Below the pieces are notes generated by a model. That model had not been told where the DNA came from. It saw only the letters and a program-made list of their open reading frames with translations, and did not search any database. The translations under genes were made by a program, and so were the position numbers. From positions 1 to 64,000 of the forward strand of contig JAULBX010028049.1 in assembly GCA_032358255.1 (NCBI GenBank): a stretch of DNA of 64,000 bases, in the 5' to 3' direction. Positions 1 through 12,508 of the stretch are shown piece by piece. Source of the stretch: Heterotrichella gracilis. Its lineage: Eukaryota; Sar; Xanthophyceae; Tribonematales; Xanthonemataceae. Within the stretch, counting starts at the first letter, position 1. The number at the start of each line of letters is the position of its first letter.

Positions 1-3000
1 ACGGTTTAGAATGGGTTGCCACAATCTTGCTGTTGAAACGGGCCGGTGGCAGCGCCCAGCAGTGCCTCGCCACTCTCCCCATTGCCCCCACTGTGCAGGT
101 CTGGTTCAGGATGAATTGCATTGGATTTACATTGCACCCACACGGGCCCTGTACGTGCTCAATTTCCTGCATTAGTTTCTGCTGTCTCCAGTATGCGAGA
201 CTTATTTTCTCACTCTACTAGTCATGACATTGTGGACTTAATGTCCCTAATGTGTGCCCTTCAGGGGCACACAAGGCAATACGCCGATGACGGCTGGGAA
301 TGCCTTTTGTTTGTTTGTTTGTATATGGAGTGAAGGGGAGAGGCGAGTGGGGGAGAGAGAGGGAGGGGCGAGTGGGGTGGGGTGGGGTTGTGGGGGCAGG
401 GTGCTTGGGGTCGTTCAAGGCTTTGGGCAAGAATGGTTTGAGTCATGCATGTGGTCTCTGTTTGCTATTGTTACATAAATAATATGGGAGGGTTTCTGAC
501 GTCGATATTCATTTGCAGCAGCACGTTGTCAACAGCCTTTACCGTGCTATTCAATTTGGTAGCTACAACAAATGTCAACAACATGTGGTTGGATCACGCA
601 CTGCACAAAGGGGTTACTGTACTTTGTAGGCTAGAGTGCCGTGCTAAGCCAGTTTAAGAAGTAGGGTGATACAGGCTGTGTGCCATGGATCCCAGATCTG
701 CGCATTTATACGCAGCAGTGAAAGAAGGTAAGAAACTGGACGCACAAAGGCGAAGTTAAAGGGCCACTTGCGAGCGAAGAGAGTGAAGTATGTGGTGGTT
801 ACAAAGTCATACATATTGCCTGGGGCTTTCAAAGTGATACTTTACTGATATGTAACAAGTCGTCCCGGGTCATTGTCACAATACGGCGCACTGATTGTGC
901 AAATATGGCAGCTGCCCCATCTGAGAGCCCAGTCTGTTTCACATCGGTCAGGTGACGAAAGTCTTTTATTGCCTATCACTGCGGTAAACATAAATAATGC
1001 CCACCTGCACACATCGGATGGCCATCCTATCAATCTATTACCAAGGTCGCACAGGAAACCCATGGTCCACTCTAATGCTATGCTGTCCTGCCTACAGAGT
1101 GCCTGCATCTTCCAAAACGTTGGCAATCAGCCGTCATTTGTCAAACACCAATCAAGTCGTACATGCTGAGGGCAATGAGAAAGAATGATAAATAGGGGCT
1201 GTGCCCCACTGTGAGTGTAACGAAAAGATGAATTCATTCCGTCTGTTGTTGTGTTATGTGCAAGCTGGACCGTTTGCCAGCGCCTATCTATTTTTTTTTG
1301 CATCCATGCGGAGCAAACCTTGTAACCAACTAGAAGGGGATGTGTGTCCTACCTATCTTTTGCAATCATGTAGAGCAAACCTTGTAACCAACTAGAAAGG
1401 GGATGTGTGTCCATGACTTGCTGACGAGCATCGGGACCTAGCAGCGACATATGCTGCAGATGCCGTTCTAGCAAGCATGTGCTGAAGCTCCCCCAATTTA
1501 AGCTAAATTACCTCAAGGCTGCTGCACATATGTGCATGGCAGCCAATCCAACCCTCGCTGCAGGGTATTCAATGGGAGGCCCACACATGCGTGGGATGGC
1601 GGTGTTAGTGCTGCTCCGCTGCAAGCCTGGCGGCGATTGCAGAGTGCACCCAATGGTCATGGGCTGTGCTGGTCCCCGCTCCAGTTGTTCTTCGCAGCAA
1701 GCGGAATGCTGCCCGGCGCTTGGCGATGAGTTGGGGGTCTGGCGCCATCATCGCCTTGGCACACTGCTTCACCTGGACACCTGCGGGGACGGAAACCACG
1801 GGTTACATATGCACGGCACGGCGCAAAGAACGGATCTTTCAGGGATACCACTGCTCCGAGGAGAAAGGAATGCAATTAACAATGGCCCGTGGCCTTTGTG
1901 GACCACCTTCAATCCGACAGGCAACGCCCGACCGAAAGCGCAGCACAATACACCCAGCACTACCAGCACCGGCACGGATCGCACCAGGGCAGACCAAAAC
2001 GTTCCAAGGGATCTAAGAAGGGGTGCCAGCACACACCTTGGCGCTTTCTCCGATCAAAGGGCAGTATCGAGGAGACGACGTCGGTGGGCTGTTGGGCGCC
2101 GGGCGCTGCGCAACCGGTGCCTACTGGCTCGGCACCAGCCAGGAGTTGTTGCCTCAGGAGGGCGTTGTTTTCGTGTTGCAGCTGCAGTCCAACAGAGGGC
2201 TTTGTGCTCTGCTTGCCCTGGGCCGGGCGCTCCAATGTGGTTGAACACGCCCTCTCACTGGTGGAAAAGGCGTGGATGGGGCGGGCTGCTTGTAGCCGAT
2301 GGAGGACGCTGCTACGATGCAAAACTTGTTGGCGAGACGCCCGGCGATGGCCCAGTGCAATGCGGCCAACAGGGTAGGAGGGATGTGTGCTGATCTGGAA
2401 CATCGTGGCTGGCGATGTGACTAACGCTGTGGAGATCGGTTGAAACGGAATAACGAGGGCGATGGCGCACGTGGGAGCTTCTAACTAGAAGTCAAGGTAC
2501 CGCGCATCGAGTTGGGCACCAAATTGAACGGTAGCAATGTGCAAAAGCGAGTTCCAATAGAGGAGGATGGGTAGCTGGAGACAGAGTAAAGAATAGCAGG
2601 TGGGCTGCTGCTGCAAGCAACAAGAACGGTTTGCAGCAAAAGCAGCAGTGGTGTGGTGAAGCCTGCAGGTGCTCAGCAGGCAGGGGAAGAGGGACCGCCG
2701 GCACACACCGGATTGGACCGCAGCCCAGCCGCGGCCAGCGGTGGAGGCCGCCTTTGTGCCTTTCGTCGGACATACAAACCTGTGCTCAGCGCTCAACTCA
2801 AGTGAGAGAGGCGCGAGTCGTGAGGCATCGCTTCAGCGGTGGAGCCGCCGAATGCCCGCAGCTGTGAGAATGCCGCCGACGGCGGTGCGGACCTGGCGCC
2901 CAAAAAGCAAGTCCAGGACAAAGACTGGGAGGTGCCAAACCCATTGAACGGTGTTCATTGCAAGGTGATGCAAGGGATCTGTGGAGCCTAAATTTCAGTG

Positions 3001-3076
3001 TTATTGGCTCGCATTCGATACCGGACGCATAGTGCAGGGTGATCTGCAGCAGCGCAAACCACCGTGCATCCGCGCA
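1..3076. other. Unassigned 5' region, no supported gene
   Basis: No exon chain, RNA gene or recognisable domain could be supported here. Several overlapping open frames exist on both strands between about 1480 and 2800, but none shows a known motif and they mask one another, as GC-rich non-coding DNA does. A short tandem duplication sits at about 1311-1411. The last part of the stretch is the upstream region of the PEP mutase-like gene. Confidence 0.5.
1311..1411. repeat. Tandem duplication, about 50-bp unit
   Basis: Two adjacent copies of a unit containing gagcaaaccttgtaaccaac followed by tagaaggggatgtgtgtcc are seen. They differ at a few positions. No gene is attached and there is no telomere tract between the copies. 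Confidence 0.75.
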
Positions 3077-6000
3077 ATGGCATTGTTGGTGGGGCATGCT
3101 GTCGGAAGGCCGGTAGGTGGTTTCACCGCCACACAGCGAAGACAAGGCCAAAGGCACGCAGCTGTCAAAGTCAGCTGCGAAGGAAAGAACGGGAGGGGAA
3201 GGAGCACCTCTATAGGCACGCTGATTGAGGACGAGGGGGCCATCCTCATTCCAGGTGGGCACCCATCGTATCGGAACGAGATGTGTTGCCTCCTGGGCGT
3301 TTCCAAGCTCCCGTGCGACACGTGTTGACACAACGAGACCTCTTGCAGGTTGCTATGATGCTCTATCGGCGAAGATTTTGCAAAAAGCAGGGCACAAGGC
3401 GGGCTTCGTGTCTGGCAGTGGGGTACGTGAGCTAGCTAATGCATGCGTCGACACTCGCACCTTGCAACCCACAAGCTCAACCCCAGGAGCCCTACCAGTC
3501 TCACGTTCTCTACGCAAGCACTAGTCTCCCATGTAGTTGAACATCGCTGTCGAAGCCTCCTATGGTATACTCACCATAGTGCACCTCTCACGGTAACAAT
3601 TCATGCCTGCAATCCTCCTATGCACCTGCTGTGCCCCACAGGTGTCTGCCACGCTGCTTGGCGAGCCTGACCTGGGGCTATTGACCCTGCCCGAGGTTGC
3701 TCGCAAAACCAGCCAGATCTGCGCTTCCGTCGATGTGCCAATCATCACCGATGCTGACACAGGTGCGGAAAGGAATATGAAGGCCTCCAACTGCGGTGCT
3801 GGGAAACGTTTCCCTGTCTGTTTTCAACACAGCTGCCGCGTGGGTGTCATTGGGGAGGAGACGTGCATGGTCATACCTCACTGGGCAGATGGTGGATTGT
3901 ATAACATGATCCAGCAGGACTCCAGATCATATAACATCAACATTGTTATAAGGCTATGCTACACCTACCTGATAGGCGCCGCTCGTGCATGGGCTGAGTG
4001 CTAACCTGCTTGTACTGCTGGAATGCATGGGACTAAGTAGACCAATCCGAGACACACGGGTGGGCATGGCAGGTGGCGGGCACCAAGCATAGTGTGGGTT
4101 GCACGGGCCGTACCCCGTGTCTCTCTATGCACCTGGTGATGCGCCAACAGCTGATTTTTGAGTCTCTGAAAGAAGAAAGAACCTTGGGCAGAGGATTGAC
4201 CAAACCATCCCAGTACCATGTCCCACAATGAGGCCCGTGGTGTGGCTTGCCAGGTGGCGGCAACGTGCTGAACGTGCAGCGGGCGGTGCGCCAGCTGATC
4301 GCAGCCGGCGCCAAGGGTTGCTGCATCGAGGACCAGACGTGGCCCAAGCGCACGGGGCACATGCGCGGCAAGGAGGTCATACACATGGAGGAGTATGTGG
4401 CAAAGGTGGGCCCTGAACCCTATCTACAGCTGTAAACCCTAAATCCTAAACCCTAAACCCTGCTGGGGAGGAAGGTGGGGTGATGGGTAGATGTGTGCAC
4501 CACACCACACGCGTCGTTCGCAACAGGGTGCCTGATAGTGGCGCTGGATGTGGTGGCATTGGAGCGGTTCTTGTTGGAACAACTGCCATGCCGTCTAGGG
4601 TAGCGTCTATGGCTGCGTGACCCTATCCATGCACAATGTATGTGCAGCTTGTGTGTGAATGCCCTAGGATGTTGAAGCAAAAAGCACGTGCGATCACACC
4701 CTGCCGACAACTTCACCAACCCACCTCCCTACCACATCCACCACCACAACCCCCACTCGCCCACAACATCACCAACCCACCTCCCCACCACATCCACCAC
4801 CACAACCCCCACTCGCCCACAACTTCACCAACCCACCTCCCCACCACATCCACCACCACAACCCCCACTCGCCCACAATTTCACCAACCCACCTCCCCAC
4901 CACATTCACCACCACAACCCCCACTCGCCCAGAACTTCACCAACCCACCTTCCCACCACATCCACCACCACAACCCCCACTCACCTACCCCACCCCGCCC
5001 GCAGCTGCTCGCCGCCAAGGAGGCCTCTGGCGACTCTGACTTCTTCATCATCGCACGCACAGACGCGCGCGCCACATCTGCAAAGTTTGGGGTGGACGAG
5101 GCCATCCGGCGCGCCAACCTGTACCACGTGCGGCTGAACCCTAAACCCTGAACCCTTTCCGCTGAACAGTTAGTTTTGGGCGGACCAAGCCATATGGCGC
5201 GCTAACCTGTACCACGTGCATTGCGACAACATGGAATTGAGTGAGACAAGACATGGCAATTGCCGTGATGAACTATGAAAATTTCTCTAAATGGTAGAGA
5301 AAACTGTGCACGGCATGCCCGGGGCGGCCATGCATGACCCACCTCCTTGCTGTGGGGCAGAATAAGGGCAGCAAATGCCACCGAAAACCCTAATATGTAA
5401 ACTTTAAACCCTCATTTCTGCCTCAGGACGCGGGAGCCGACGCTACCCTCATTGAGGCGCCCAGGAGCGAGGCGGAGCTGGAGGAGATTGCGGAGAAGAC
5501 AAAGGTGGGGCCCACAAAAATAAAATACGGGGAATAAGACAAGTGCGTAGGGTTGAGGGGCTTTATGAAAATCAAGCAATAAGTCGCGATGCCAAGCTTG
5601 GTGATTACATGAACGCCGGGCTCAACACAGGAGTGTCAACACGCCTTGATGTGGCCACCGCCATTGGCCTGCCTGACCTGCCGCTGCATCTCGCATGGCT
5701 TGACGTACAGTCACAGAATGCACAGAAAGTCATGGTGCGTCTCAACCGCCACCGCGGTCATCTGGTTACGCTGCACGGCTGCACGCACTTAGGCAGTCTG
5801 AAGCCCCTTGGAGTACCCATGACAAGCACTAAAATATTACAAGCACGTAAATAATAGCAAAAGTAATCAAATACACGCTGATGCACTCTTCAGTATTTGT
5901 AATGTCTTGTAGTTTTTCCTCAAAAGGAGGCTATGAGCGTATGAATGGGCGATGGTTGAGGAGGAGGTATTGTCCATGAGGGCAATGCACCAAACACCTG

Positions 6001-6877
6001 GCACATGTCACTCCTGCACCCTGTCATTTCCTCCCCGCCCACCCCTCGGCTCACACCACCTCACCCCCCTACAGGGCCTGCGCGCCATCAACATGCTTGA
6101 GGGCGGCGTGACCCCGCTCAAGACATTTGAGGAGCTCAAGGCTATGGGCTTCCACATAGTGCTGTACCCGCTGTCAGGTGAGGGGTGCCTGGGGAATCCC
6201 ACCTGAACCCTAGTCAAACCCTACCTTAACCCTAGGCTGTGCTGTATTCAATGTCAGGTGGAGCAGAAACAAGGGCGCATGAGGATATTGCGGTTTTACT
6301 GCTCATTGACCTCCTTATGTCACTCACCACCTTCAGCCCCTCCCCCGGGCCTGTACGCCGCCACGCGCGCCATGCAGAAGATGTACAGCTCACATCACTG
6401 GCACTCACCCGCCATTTTCACCCTAAACCCTAACCCTTCCCCTGCAGGCCTCTATGCTGCCACGCGCGCCATGCAGAAGATGTACGGCTCGCTTGCGTTC
6501 ACCGGCAGCAGCGCGGGCCAGGACATGGTGTCGTGGAGGGAGTTCAACACAATGGTGAGGGCGTGGGTGTAGGGTTTGTGGATTAGGGTTTAGAATGGGG
6601 GTGGAGGGGGGCAGGGGACAGGGTGTCGTGGAGGGAGTTGAGCTCATTGGTGAGGCCGGAGGGGGGGGTTTGTAGAGGTGACGCGATAATACTCATCTGC
6701 AACCCACACTTTCACCCACTTTCCATACTTTACTGACATGATCTCTACCCCCTTGTGCAGATGGGCCTTGAGCAGAAGTATGCCCTGGAGGAGCGCTACA
6801 CCAAGCGTGACTTCAGCGAGGGGGAGGAGAGGCTGAGGGTCAGGGTGCGCGCCCCGGTCAAGCCATCGTCAGACTGA
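3077..6877 (+). CDS. PEP mutase / isocitrate lyase superfamily protein
   Basis: Nine exons: 3077-3254, 3349-3422, 3642-3762, 4254-4405, 5005-5127, 5427-5504, 6075-6177, 6448-6554, 6761-6877. All introns are GT-AG and the frame closes to 350 residues. The ATG at 3077 gives a basic, Ser/Thr-rich leader of about 45 residues that looks like an organelle transit peptide. An in-frame ATG at 2981 is the alternative. The core follows plant carboxyvinyl-carboxyphosphonate phosphorylmutase-like proteins: the CYDALSAKI block, then DADTGGG (metal-binding Asp loop), IEDQ, IIARTDAR, DAGADATLIEA, and MLEGGVTPL. Enzymes of this family make or break C-C or P-C bonds next to a carboxylate. The exact substrate cannot be read from sequence. 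Two exon edges are duplicated in the introns, with telomere-like tracts between the copies, and intron 4 carries a 56-bp minisatellite. Confidence 0.9.
4711..4990. repeat. 56-bp minisatellite in intron 4
   Basis: About five head-to-tail copies of a 56-bp C/A-rich unit (begins near accaacccacctcc) lie in intron 4 of the PEP mutase-like gene, ending just before the acceptor of exon 5. The period was checked from accaac at 4715, 4771 and 4827. Copies differ by single bases. There are no spacers, so it is not a CRISPR-like array. Confidence 0.9.
5091..5219. repeat. Exon 5 donor-edge duplication with telomere tract
   Basis: The last about 40 bp of exon 5 with its donor (5091-5131) recur as a diverged copy at 5180-5219. 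Both end in aacctgtaccacgtgc. The gap starts with telomere-type heptamers, ccctaaaccctgaaccc, at about 5137-5153. Confidence 0.9.
6345..6490. repeat. Exon 8 acceptor-edge duplication with telomere tract
   Basis: A copy of the start of exon 8 lies upstream in intron 7 (about 6347-6391), encoding the same LYAATRAMQKMY peptide. The real exon starts at 6448. Between them is ccctaaaccctaaccc at about 6421-6436. The copy lacks a good acceptor. Confidence 0.9.
6521..6655. repeat. Exon 8 donor-edge duplication with telomere tract
   Basis: The end of exon 8 with its donor (6521-6560) recurs at about 6615-6655, sharing gtgtcgtggagggagtt and the following ggtgagg. The gap holds tagggttt units in the G-rich orientation at 6569-6592. 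This is the opposite orientation to the tract at the other end of the same exon. Confidence 0.9.
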
Positions 6878-8556
6878 GGCCCCACTAGGGTTTCGGGCGC
6901 GCGCGTTTGTCAAGCCATGGTCAGGAGTGGATGCTGGATCTGGGCCGGGGGGCAAGGGGAATGTCGACGGGGGGAGGGAATCTCGTGGGAGGGAGAGGGT
7001 ATGGGGGGTGAAACGTGAAGGCCAGGTGTGGTAGAGATTAGCAGGGGTGGCAGGGATGAGAGTCGCCACATGAGTGGGGCGGTGGGGGTGGGGGGCCGTG
7101 TGATGTATGCCGCAGGTGGGGCAGTACGACTGCTGTAGTGGGGGGGTTCAGTTGCCGCTTGGGAGGCCCCACCCCAATCCCTAGTACTTTTACCCTGCAG
7201 TGCTGGCCAGCCCTGTGCAATGTTGTAGTGCACTGCAACTGCCGGTTCAGCTCTCTGCTGGGGGTATTGTTTTCAAACTGAGTCGTGGAGGAGCCTGGTG
7301 TGTGGCTAAGTGTTGCTAAGGGCCCAGCAGAGCCCTGAAGAGGATGTGTGTGGTGGCAAAGGCCAGTAGCCTATTGCCTGTATGTAGTTTGGAACTTGGG
7401 TATGTATACGGTGCATTCCTGTACTAGCAATCGCAGGCTGCATCTCTTCTTGTACTGCTGTTTTACTGCACCAGCAAGTGTGTGCGCTTTTTTTGCATGT
7501 CCGTTCGATAGATAGCTTGCCAGGGATGCATGGCAGCAATGTTGTGACGCCAACGTTGCTAGCGCTGCATCCTCGTGGCATGCAGTGTAGGTAGATAGTG
7601 CAGCACGCCGGGGTTGGGTGTGTGGTCGCACCAGAGCTTGATGGGCTGCAATGAGCAGTTGGGGAGAGAGCTCTCTTGTTGAACACCAAGTCCTGCCTTG
7701 CTAGTATTGCTGCTGCGGGCCGTTTGGCGTCTAGCCTACCATAGCGTAACGCAAGGTTGTGACACGTTGCAAGGTACTGTAAGTTACTGAAGTCGAGAGG
7801 TTACACAGACATGGACAATGCCGTTGCCAGTGGTGAAAAGCAGGCACAAAGCACTGGTACTACCAGGCACAACCGGAACTAACCAGCCAACGCTGGACCG
7901 CACCAAACACACAATGCAACTGCTCACAGACCGGTGCACACGCTCTTATGACATTCTGTATATTGTGGTACAGCAAACTTTGAGCGGGGATGGAGGGACT
8001 CCAAAAGCGGGGGGCTATGTACTATCATGGGAAATGCCCACAAAACCAAAGTACGTGTTTTGCAGCAATCCGCGCCAATTGTGGGACAAAACACCAGAAA
8101 ACAAGGTAAAACTGTTGCAAGGAAGTCTATTTATGCGTTTGCCTGGTCAATGCTGCAGTGGTCTGCATTGCAGGAAGCTCAGAAGGAGCAAAGGTAACTA
8201 ACCATATACACGCAAATGCACAAGGCAGGTGCTGGTGAAGCACAGCCCGATATGCACCTAGCGCTGCGCGCCTAGGTGCCCCACCCATACCCCAGGGTGG
8301 CCGCAATGTTGGCTATGCAGCTGACTAGCACTCTAAAACCAGAACGTTCACACAAAAACTCTCAGACAGTCTGTCTATGTGGGTTCAAAACAAACCCGAT
8401 TAGTAAAAGTAGTTCAGGTTGCGCCTGCAGGCGCCAGGCTCCAGCCCAGCAGTTCACCCTAAAGATCATTGCCGCCGATGCCACTTCCGGTGCCCGCCTC
8501 CATAAGCATGCAGGAGCCACCTCCCAGCTCCCCTCCTACTGCTGGGGCTGTGCCGC
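6878..8556. other. Convergent intergenic spacer
   Basis: This spacer lies between the 3' ends of the PEP mutase-like gene (+) and the MYND gene (-). It should hold both 3' untranslated regions. I see no gene, RNA or repeat that I can support in it. Confidence 0.5.
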
Positions 8557-10496
8557 CTAGGGCTGGGGCTGGGGCTGGGCCTGGGGTAGGGCCACCTGGG
8601 GCTGAGCCACCTGGGGAGGGGGCTCAACCACCGCCAGCGGCGCCGCGGGTGGGTCATGCAGGTGCGGCGGCAGCTTGATGCAGTCTGGGAAGTTGCCTGG
8701 GCGCTTCTCCAGGCGCATGACCCTCGCCAGCACGCGCCGGTCCACGCCAATCACGTTCTCCATCTGGTGCAGGCTGGGGCTGCGCGCCTTGAGGAAGGTG
8801 AGCACCTGCACAGGACAAGGGGGTAGGGTTTAGAGGGGGTGTAGGGTCAAAGGGGCCGGGAAGTGGCAAGGTGAGAAGGTCAGGGCGTCTCCCGAGGCGC
8901 AGGTCAGCAGCAAGGTAGGAAGAGCGAGGTCAGGGTGTCTCCTCCTGCGCGATCCCTTGCCGCACACCACAGTCAACAGTGGCACCGGACATGTGGGTGG
9001 AAACACTAAAAGGTGTGTTGGCAGGCTGGCTTGCAAGCGCAGTGCTAAGCCTTCAGTACAGCGCAAGCTGATACTATCACAGGGCTGCATCCTGGCAGTT
9101 GCTGGCGAGGATGCCGAGCCACAACAGGGTGCGCTTCCTACCTTGCAGCAGTACTTGTGCGTGTCCCAGTGCGCCGTCTGGCAGTCCTTGCTGCAGTAGC
9201 AGGCTGTGCGGCAGCAGGCGCAGCGCTTGAGCCTGTTGTCCGCCACGTTGATGCGCCCGCAGGCGGCGCACTGGTGCTTCAGCTCCGAGAAGAAGCCGCG
9301 GAACAGCTCGCTGGGCATGACGGCGTCATTGGGGATGCGCACCTCGTGCAGGTAGCCGATGGTCTGGAGGAGCCTGGAGGGGAAAGGGAGGGGATGCTCA
9401 GGAGCCAGTGTGCATGCCATACTCTACCAATTTGGCGCGTTGTAGTACCAACAGGAAACAACGGTGTATGCATATGGTACCAACAGCTTGGGCCAGAGGC
9501 AAGGTCATGACCTGCAGGTTTTAAAATGGCAAGGCACAGCCGATGCTCTGCAACCTTTGCCAATGTATCTGCATTTAGGTCCAGCAGTTGTTACCTGAAG
9601 GTGAGTGGAGCCAGCCTGATGAGGTCCAGCTGCGCAATGGTCTGCATGGACAGGCCCGCTGCCCCCTCCTGGAATGAGGGCGCCAGCACCCGCACCCACA
9701 GCTCTGCAAAGGTGGCCGCTGTGTCCCGCTCAAAGATGGCCTTCACAGTGGACTTGACTGCGCTCTTGAGGTAGTGGGGCAGCGTCCTGGCGCAGACGAT
9801 GTAGTTTTTGTTGGCCACCAGGATAGCCCTGTCCGCCACTGTGAGCGACACAAAGGCTGGGCTGGTTTCTCTGCGGGCAGAGTGGTGCGGCTGGTTCTTG
9901 GCCACGTAGGGCTGCAGGTTCTCATAGGCTGGGAGGATCTGCTTTGCGTGGAGCAGCTCTGCGCAGCAGGCCAGCGCCTCCTCACACTCCTCGCGGCTCT
10001 CAAACTTCACCTCATACCCAAATTCGGTGATGTGAGTGGGCCCGCAGTTCCGCCACACGTAGGCAAACTTGTCCACCAGCTCGTTCACATCGGGATCTGC
10101 AGCCACGTGGTGGGCATCAGCAGCAGGCTCCTGGGCAGGTTCCAGGGCGAGGGCTTCAGGCTCTGGCTGGGCAGGCTGTTGCTGCTGGTCAGCGGCTGCA
10201 GGTGGGTCTTGGTTGTCAATTGGGTCTATTGGAGCAGGTTCAGGAAGCTCGGGAGGACCTTGGTTGGGCTGAGCTGCCAGCTGTGGCTGGTCTACCTCCT
10301 GCTCCTGTAGAACTCCTGCATCTGGTTGGTCCTCACCCGGTGCCCCAACTTGGGAGGCTGTGGAACTGGTGGGGCTCCCAGGGACCCTGCTTGCACTGCA
10401 CTGGTCGTCTTCGGACAGCTGTTCGTCTGCTTGGACTAGGGAGAGAGATTTTGAAGGGCTGGGCGGCAGGTCCTCCATAAAAGCCGATTCCTCCAT
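8557..10496 (-). CDS. MYND-type zinc-finger protein
   Basis: Three exons in gene order: 9595-10496, 9142-9373, 8557-8805. All junctions are GT-AG and the total is 460 residues. The start is the ATG at 10496. An acidic, Pro/Gln-rich low-complexity stretch (about residues 30-150) is followed by a region with an ELVDKFAYVWRNCG block. The MYND finger lies in exon 2 (about residues 336-375): CAACG, then CACC, CYCSKDC and HKYCC, giving the family's Cys/His ligand spacing. The C-terminal tail is Pro/Gln-rich. MYND fingers usually mediate protein-protein contacts in transcriptional and chromatin regulators. No SET domain or other catalytic domain is visible, so the partner and role are unknown. Confidence 0.88.
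8868..8952. repeat. Imperfect tandem duplication in MYND intron 2
   Basis: Two about 40-bp copies share aaggt..aggtcaggg[cg/tg]tctcc, at 8868-8908 and 8913-8952. They lie just after a TTTAGGG-like stretch at about 8822-8833. It may be a decayed boundary duplication like those in other introns. Confidence 0.5.
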
Positions 10497-12488
10497 CACG
10501 CTGCAATCGTTGCACCAGCTCAGAAACAGCTCAAACAGACACAAACAGCTTTCGGACAACCTAAAACGCCCTTGTGCAACCCCGATGCTACAACAGTTAT
10601 ACAAAACAGTTTTAGGGACATACAATCAGCAGTGCCCGAGGAGTTAAAAACAAAACAGCTTTTCGCAGAACCCTCGTGAAGCTTGCCTGCACATCCCCAG
10701 TGACGCACTCAAGTTCCAACGGTTCAAGCAGCCCTTTCAGCCCTTCCACACGCCCTCGCCTTTCCAAGGTATGGTGTGGTTCTCACCTGCAGGGATGTCC
10801 TTTTCACAGCCTGAGGCTTGGCAAGGCGTGGTTGCAAGCTGTGCAGCAGGTGACCGTGCACTCTTCCAGCTGTATGAACGGTCCGAGGTTATCAAGTGCC
10901 CGCAAAAACCAGCAGGGGTCGCCCAAAACGTGTCCTGCCACTGCGCTTTTCTGGAAAGTGTGCAGAAGCCGTAACCGCTGCGTGGTGGGGTATTACGAGC
11001 CTGGTTTATTCAAAGGCAGTTGCCACGTTGTGGATAGCAGACCTCGAGGCAAGGTGCGTTTCGAGGAGGTGCCTCACAAGGGCTGAAGTTCAGCTTTCTC
11101 AGGTTGTGCAATCTGCTGCTTACAGGCGGATTCCGGTGCTTAAACACAAACTGTAAGGCTGTTTGGCCTTGCAGTGACCTACATATCGGTAGCGGACCAC
11201 AAGACCCCGCCAATTTTGTGAAATCTGTGAAAGCTTAAGCGACGCCCGCTGCTCCGCCTGTGGGTGCGTCCACAGCCCTCCGTGCGCCGTTCATCACTGA
11301 AATGGTGGCACCGAGCGCTGCCACGTCACTATTGAGGTGCAGAGTACGTGACGTATACGTGACGTATACGGTGTGCTGACGTTCCTGGCAGCCCACTGGA
11401 CCGGCACCTGATAAACTGACCCACCTCTCGAGGCACACAAAATCCCATAACACGCTGTGCTCAACAGCCTGCAGCCACTGGTTGAAGAGGGTATAGCCAA
11501 ACACCCCAACAGGTCTACAGACCCACCTAGCAGTACTGGCAGCAAAGCTGCGTACCAGGGTGGGAGTTTCCAGTGCTGAACTTGAGTTGTTTGTTCCAAC
11601 GACCAGGAGGATCACAGCATTCCTCCCAACACCTCTGCCTACACTGCACTTGCACAACACCCGCAGCCATGCAAGCCAGACACCTTCCAACCTGGGCATC
11701 CAGAGCCACAGCGAGTTTCCAAGTTGGCACCCTACAAGGTGCACACAAGCTGCAGACTTTAATCCCAAAATTGAGCTGGAGTTACATACATTCAAATTTG
11801 TGGTTTTTTCTTGGTGTCAGCTGCACTGCCGGTCACTAAGCCACTGGCTGCACACTATTAACCCTACACCACAAGAGTTGCTGGACAAGACTATGGAAGA
11901 ACAACCCCACAACCAGCTGGACAGATAACACCAAAAACCCTGTTCAATTCCCGGCCTGCGTGCCCAACAGCATGAAAAACAGACTGGGGGACGCCTAGCT
12001 GTGTGACTAACAACACAGCTGTTCCAGACACGGCATGTGCGTGCCTAGCTCAAAGCTGTACTACGTCCGTAAGTGGCACGTACAAAGAATCAAATAAGTC
12101 CTACTCCATGGATGTACACACCACACGCTCCGGAAAATAACAACAACCCCAAGATGGCAAACACCCGTGGCCTACTGACAACAGCAAGCAAAATAATGAT
12201 AAGGCTAAAAACGGTTGAATTCAAGCCCGGTGTACTGTGAAGGCATGTGCGATCGCACAAACATGCGTACTTTGCATCCGTTGGGACAATCATGCATCCG
12301 CCGGCTGGCGGCATATGCACATTGTGCTGGCAGTATGAGTATCGTTCAAAAGAATTTCAGTCCTAAACCCTCCAATCCCCAAGAGAGCTTCATGCGTTTC
12401 GCGCTGCAGCGCCCATCAGCCCCTCCCCAAATATTTCTCACTCCCCCTGCTTGCCCCATCCCTCACTCCCCCTGCATACCCAACCCCT
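10497..12488. other. Spacer upstream of the MYND gene
   Basis: This lies between the start of the MYND gene and the 3' end of the methyltransferase gene, both on the minus strand. It should contain the MYND promoter. Apart from a tandem TGACGTATAC motif at about 11349-11370, I see no supportable feature. Confidence 0.5.
11347..11370. promoter_or_regulatory. Tandem ACGT-core motif
   Basis: The 11-bp unit gtgacgtatac occurs twice in a row. It contains TGACGTA, the core bound by many bZIP factors. It lies about 850 bp upstream of the MYND gene start. That it works as a regulatory site is inferred from the motif alone. Confidence 0.3.
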
Positions 12489-12508
12489 TCACTCCCCCTG
12501 CTTGCCCG
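12439..12508. repeat. Short tandem repeat over a stop codon
   Basis: Three copies of cactccccctgc plus a variable tail occur at about 25-bp spacing. The last covers the final codons and stop of the methyltransferase gene. A degenerate telomere-like stretch (cctaaaccct) lies about 75 bp away at 12362. Confidence 0.6.

Noticed and set aside
1479-2393. 304-codon open frame on the plus strand
   Set aside because: Overlapped by open frames in several other frames and strands; no domain, no splice context and odd composition. Treated as a GC-rich chance frame.
4711-4990. Regular repeats as a possible CRISPR array
   Set aside because: The units are contiguous with no unique spacers, in a eukaryotic intron; a plain minisatellite.
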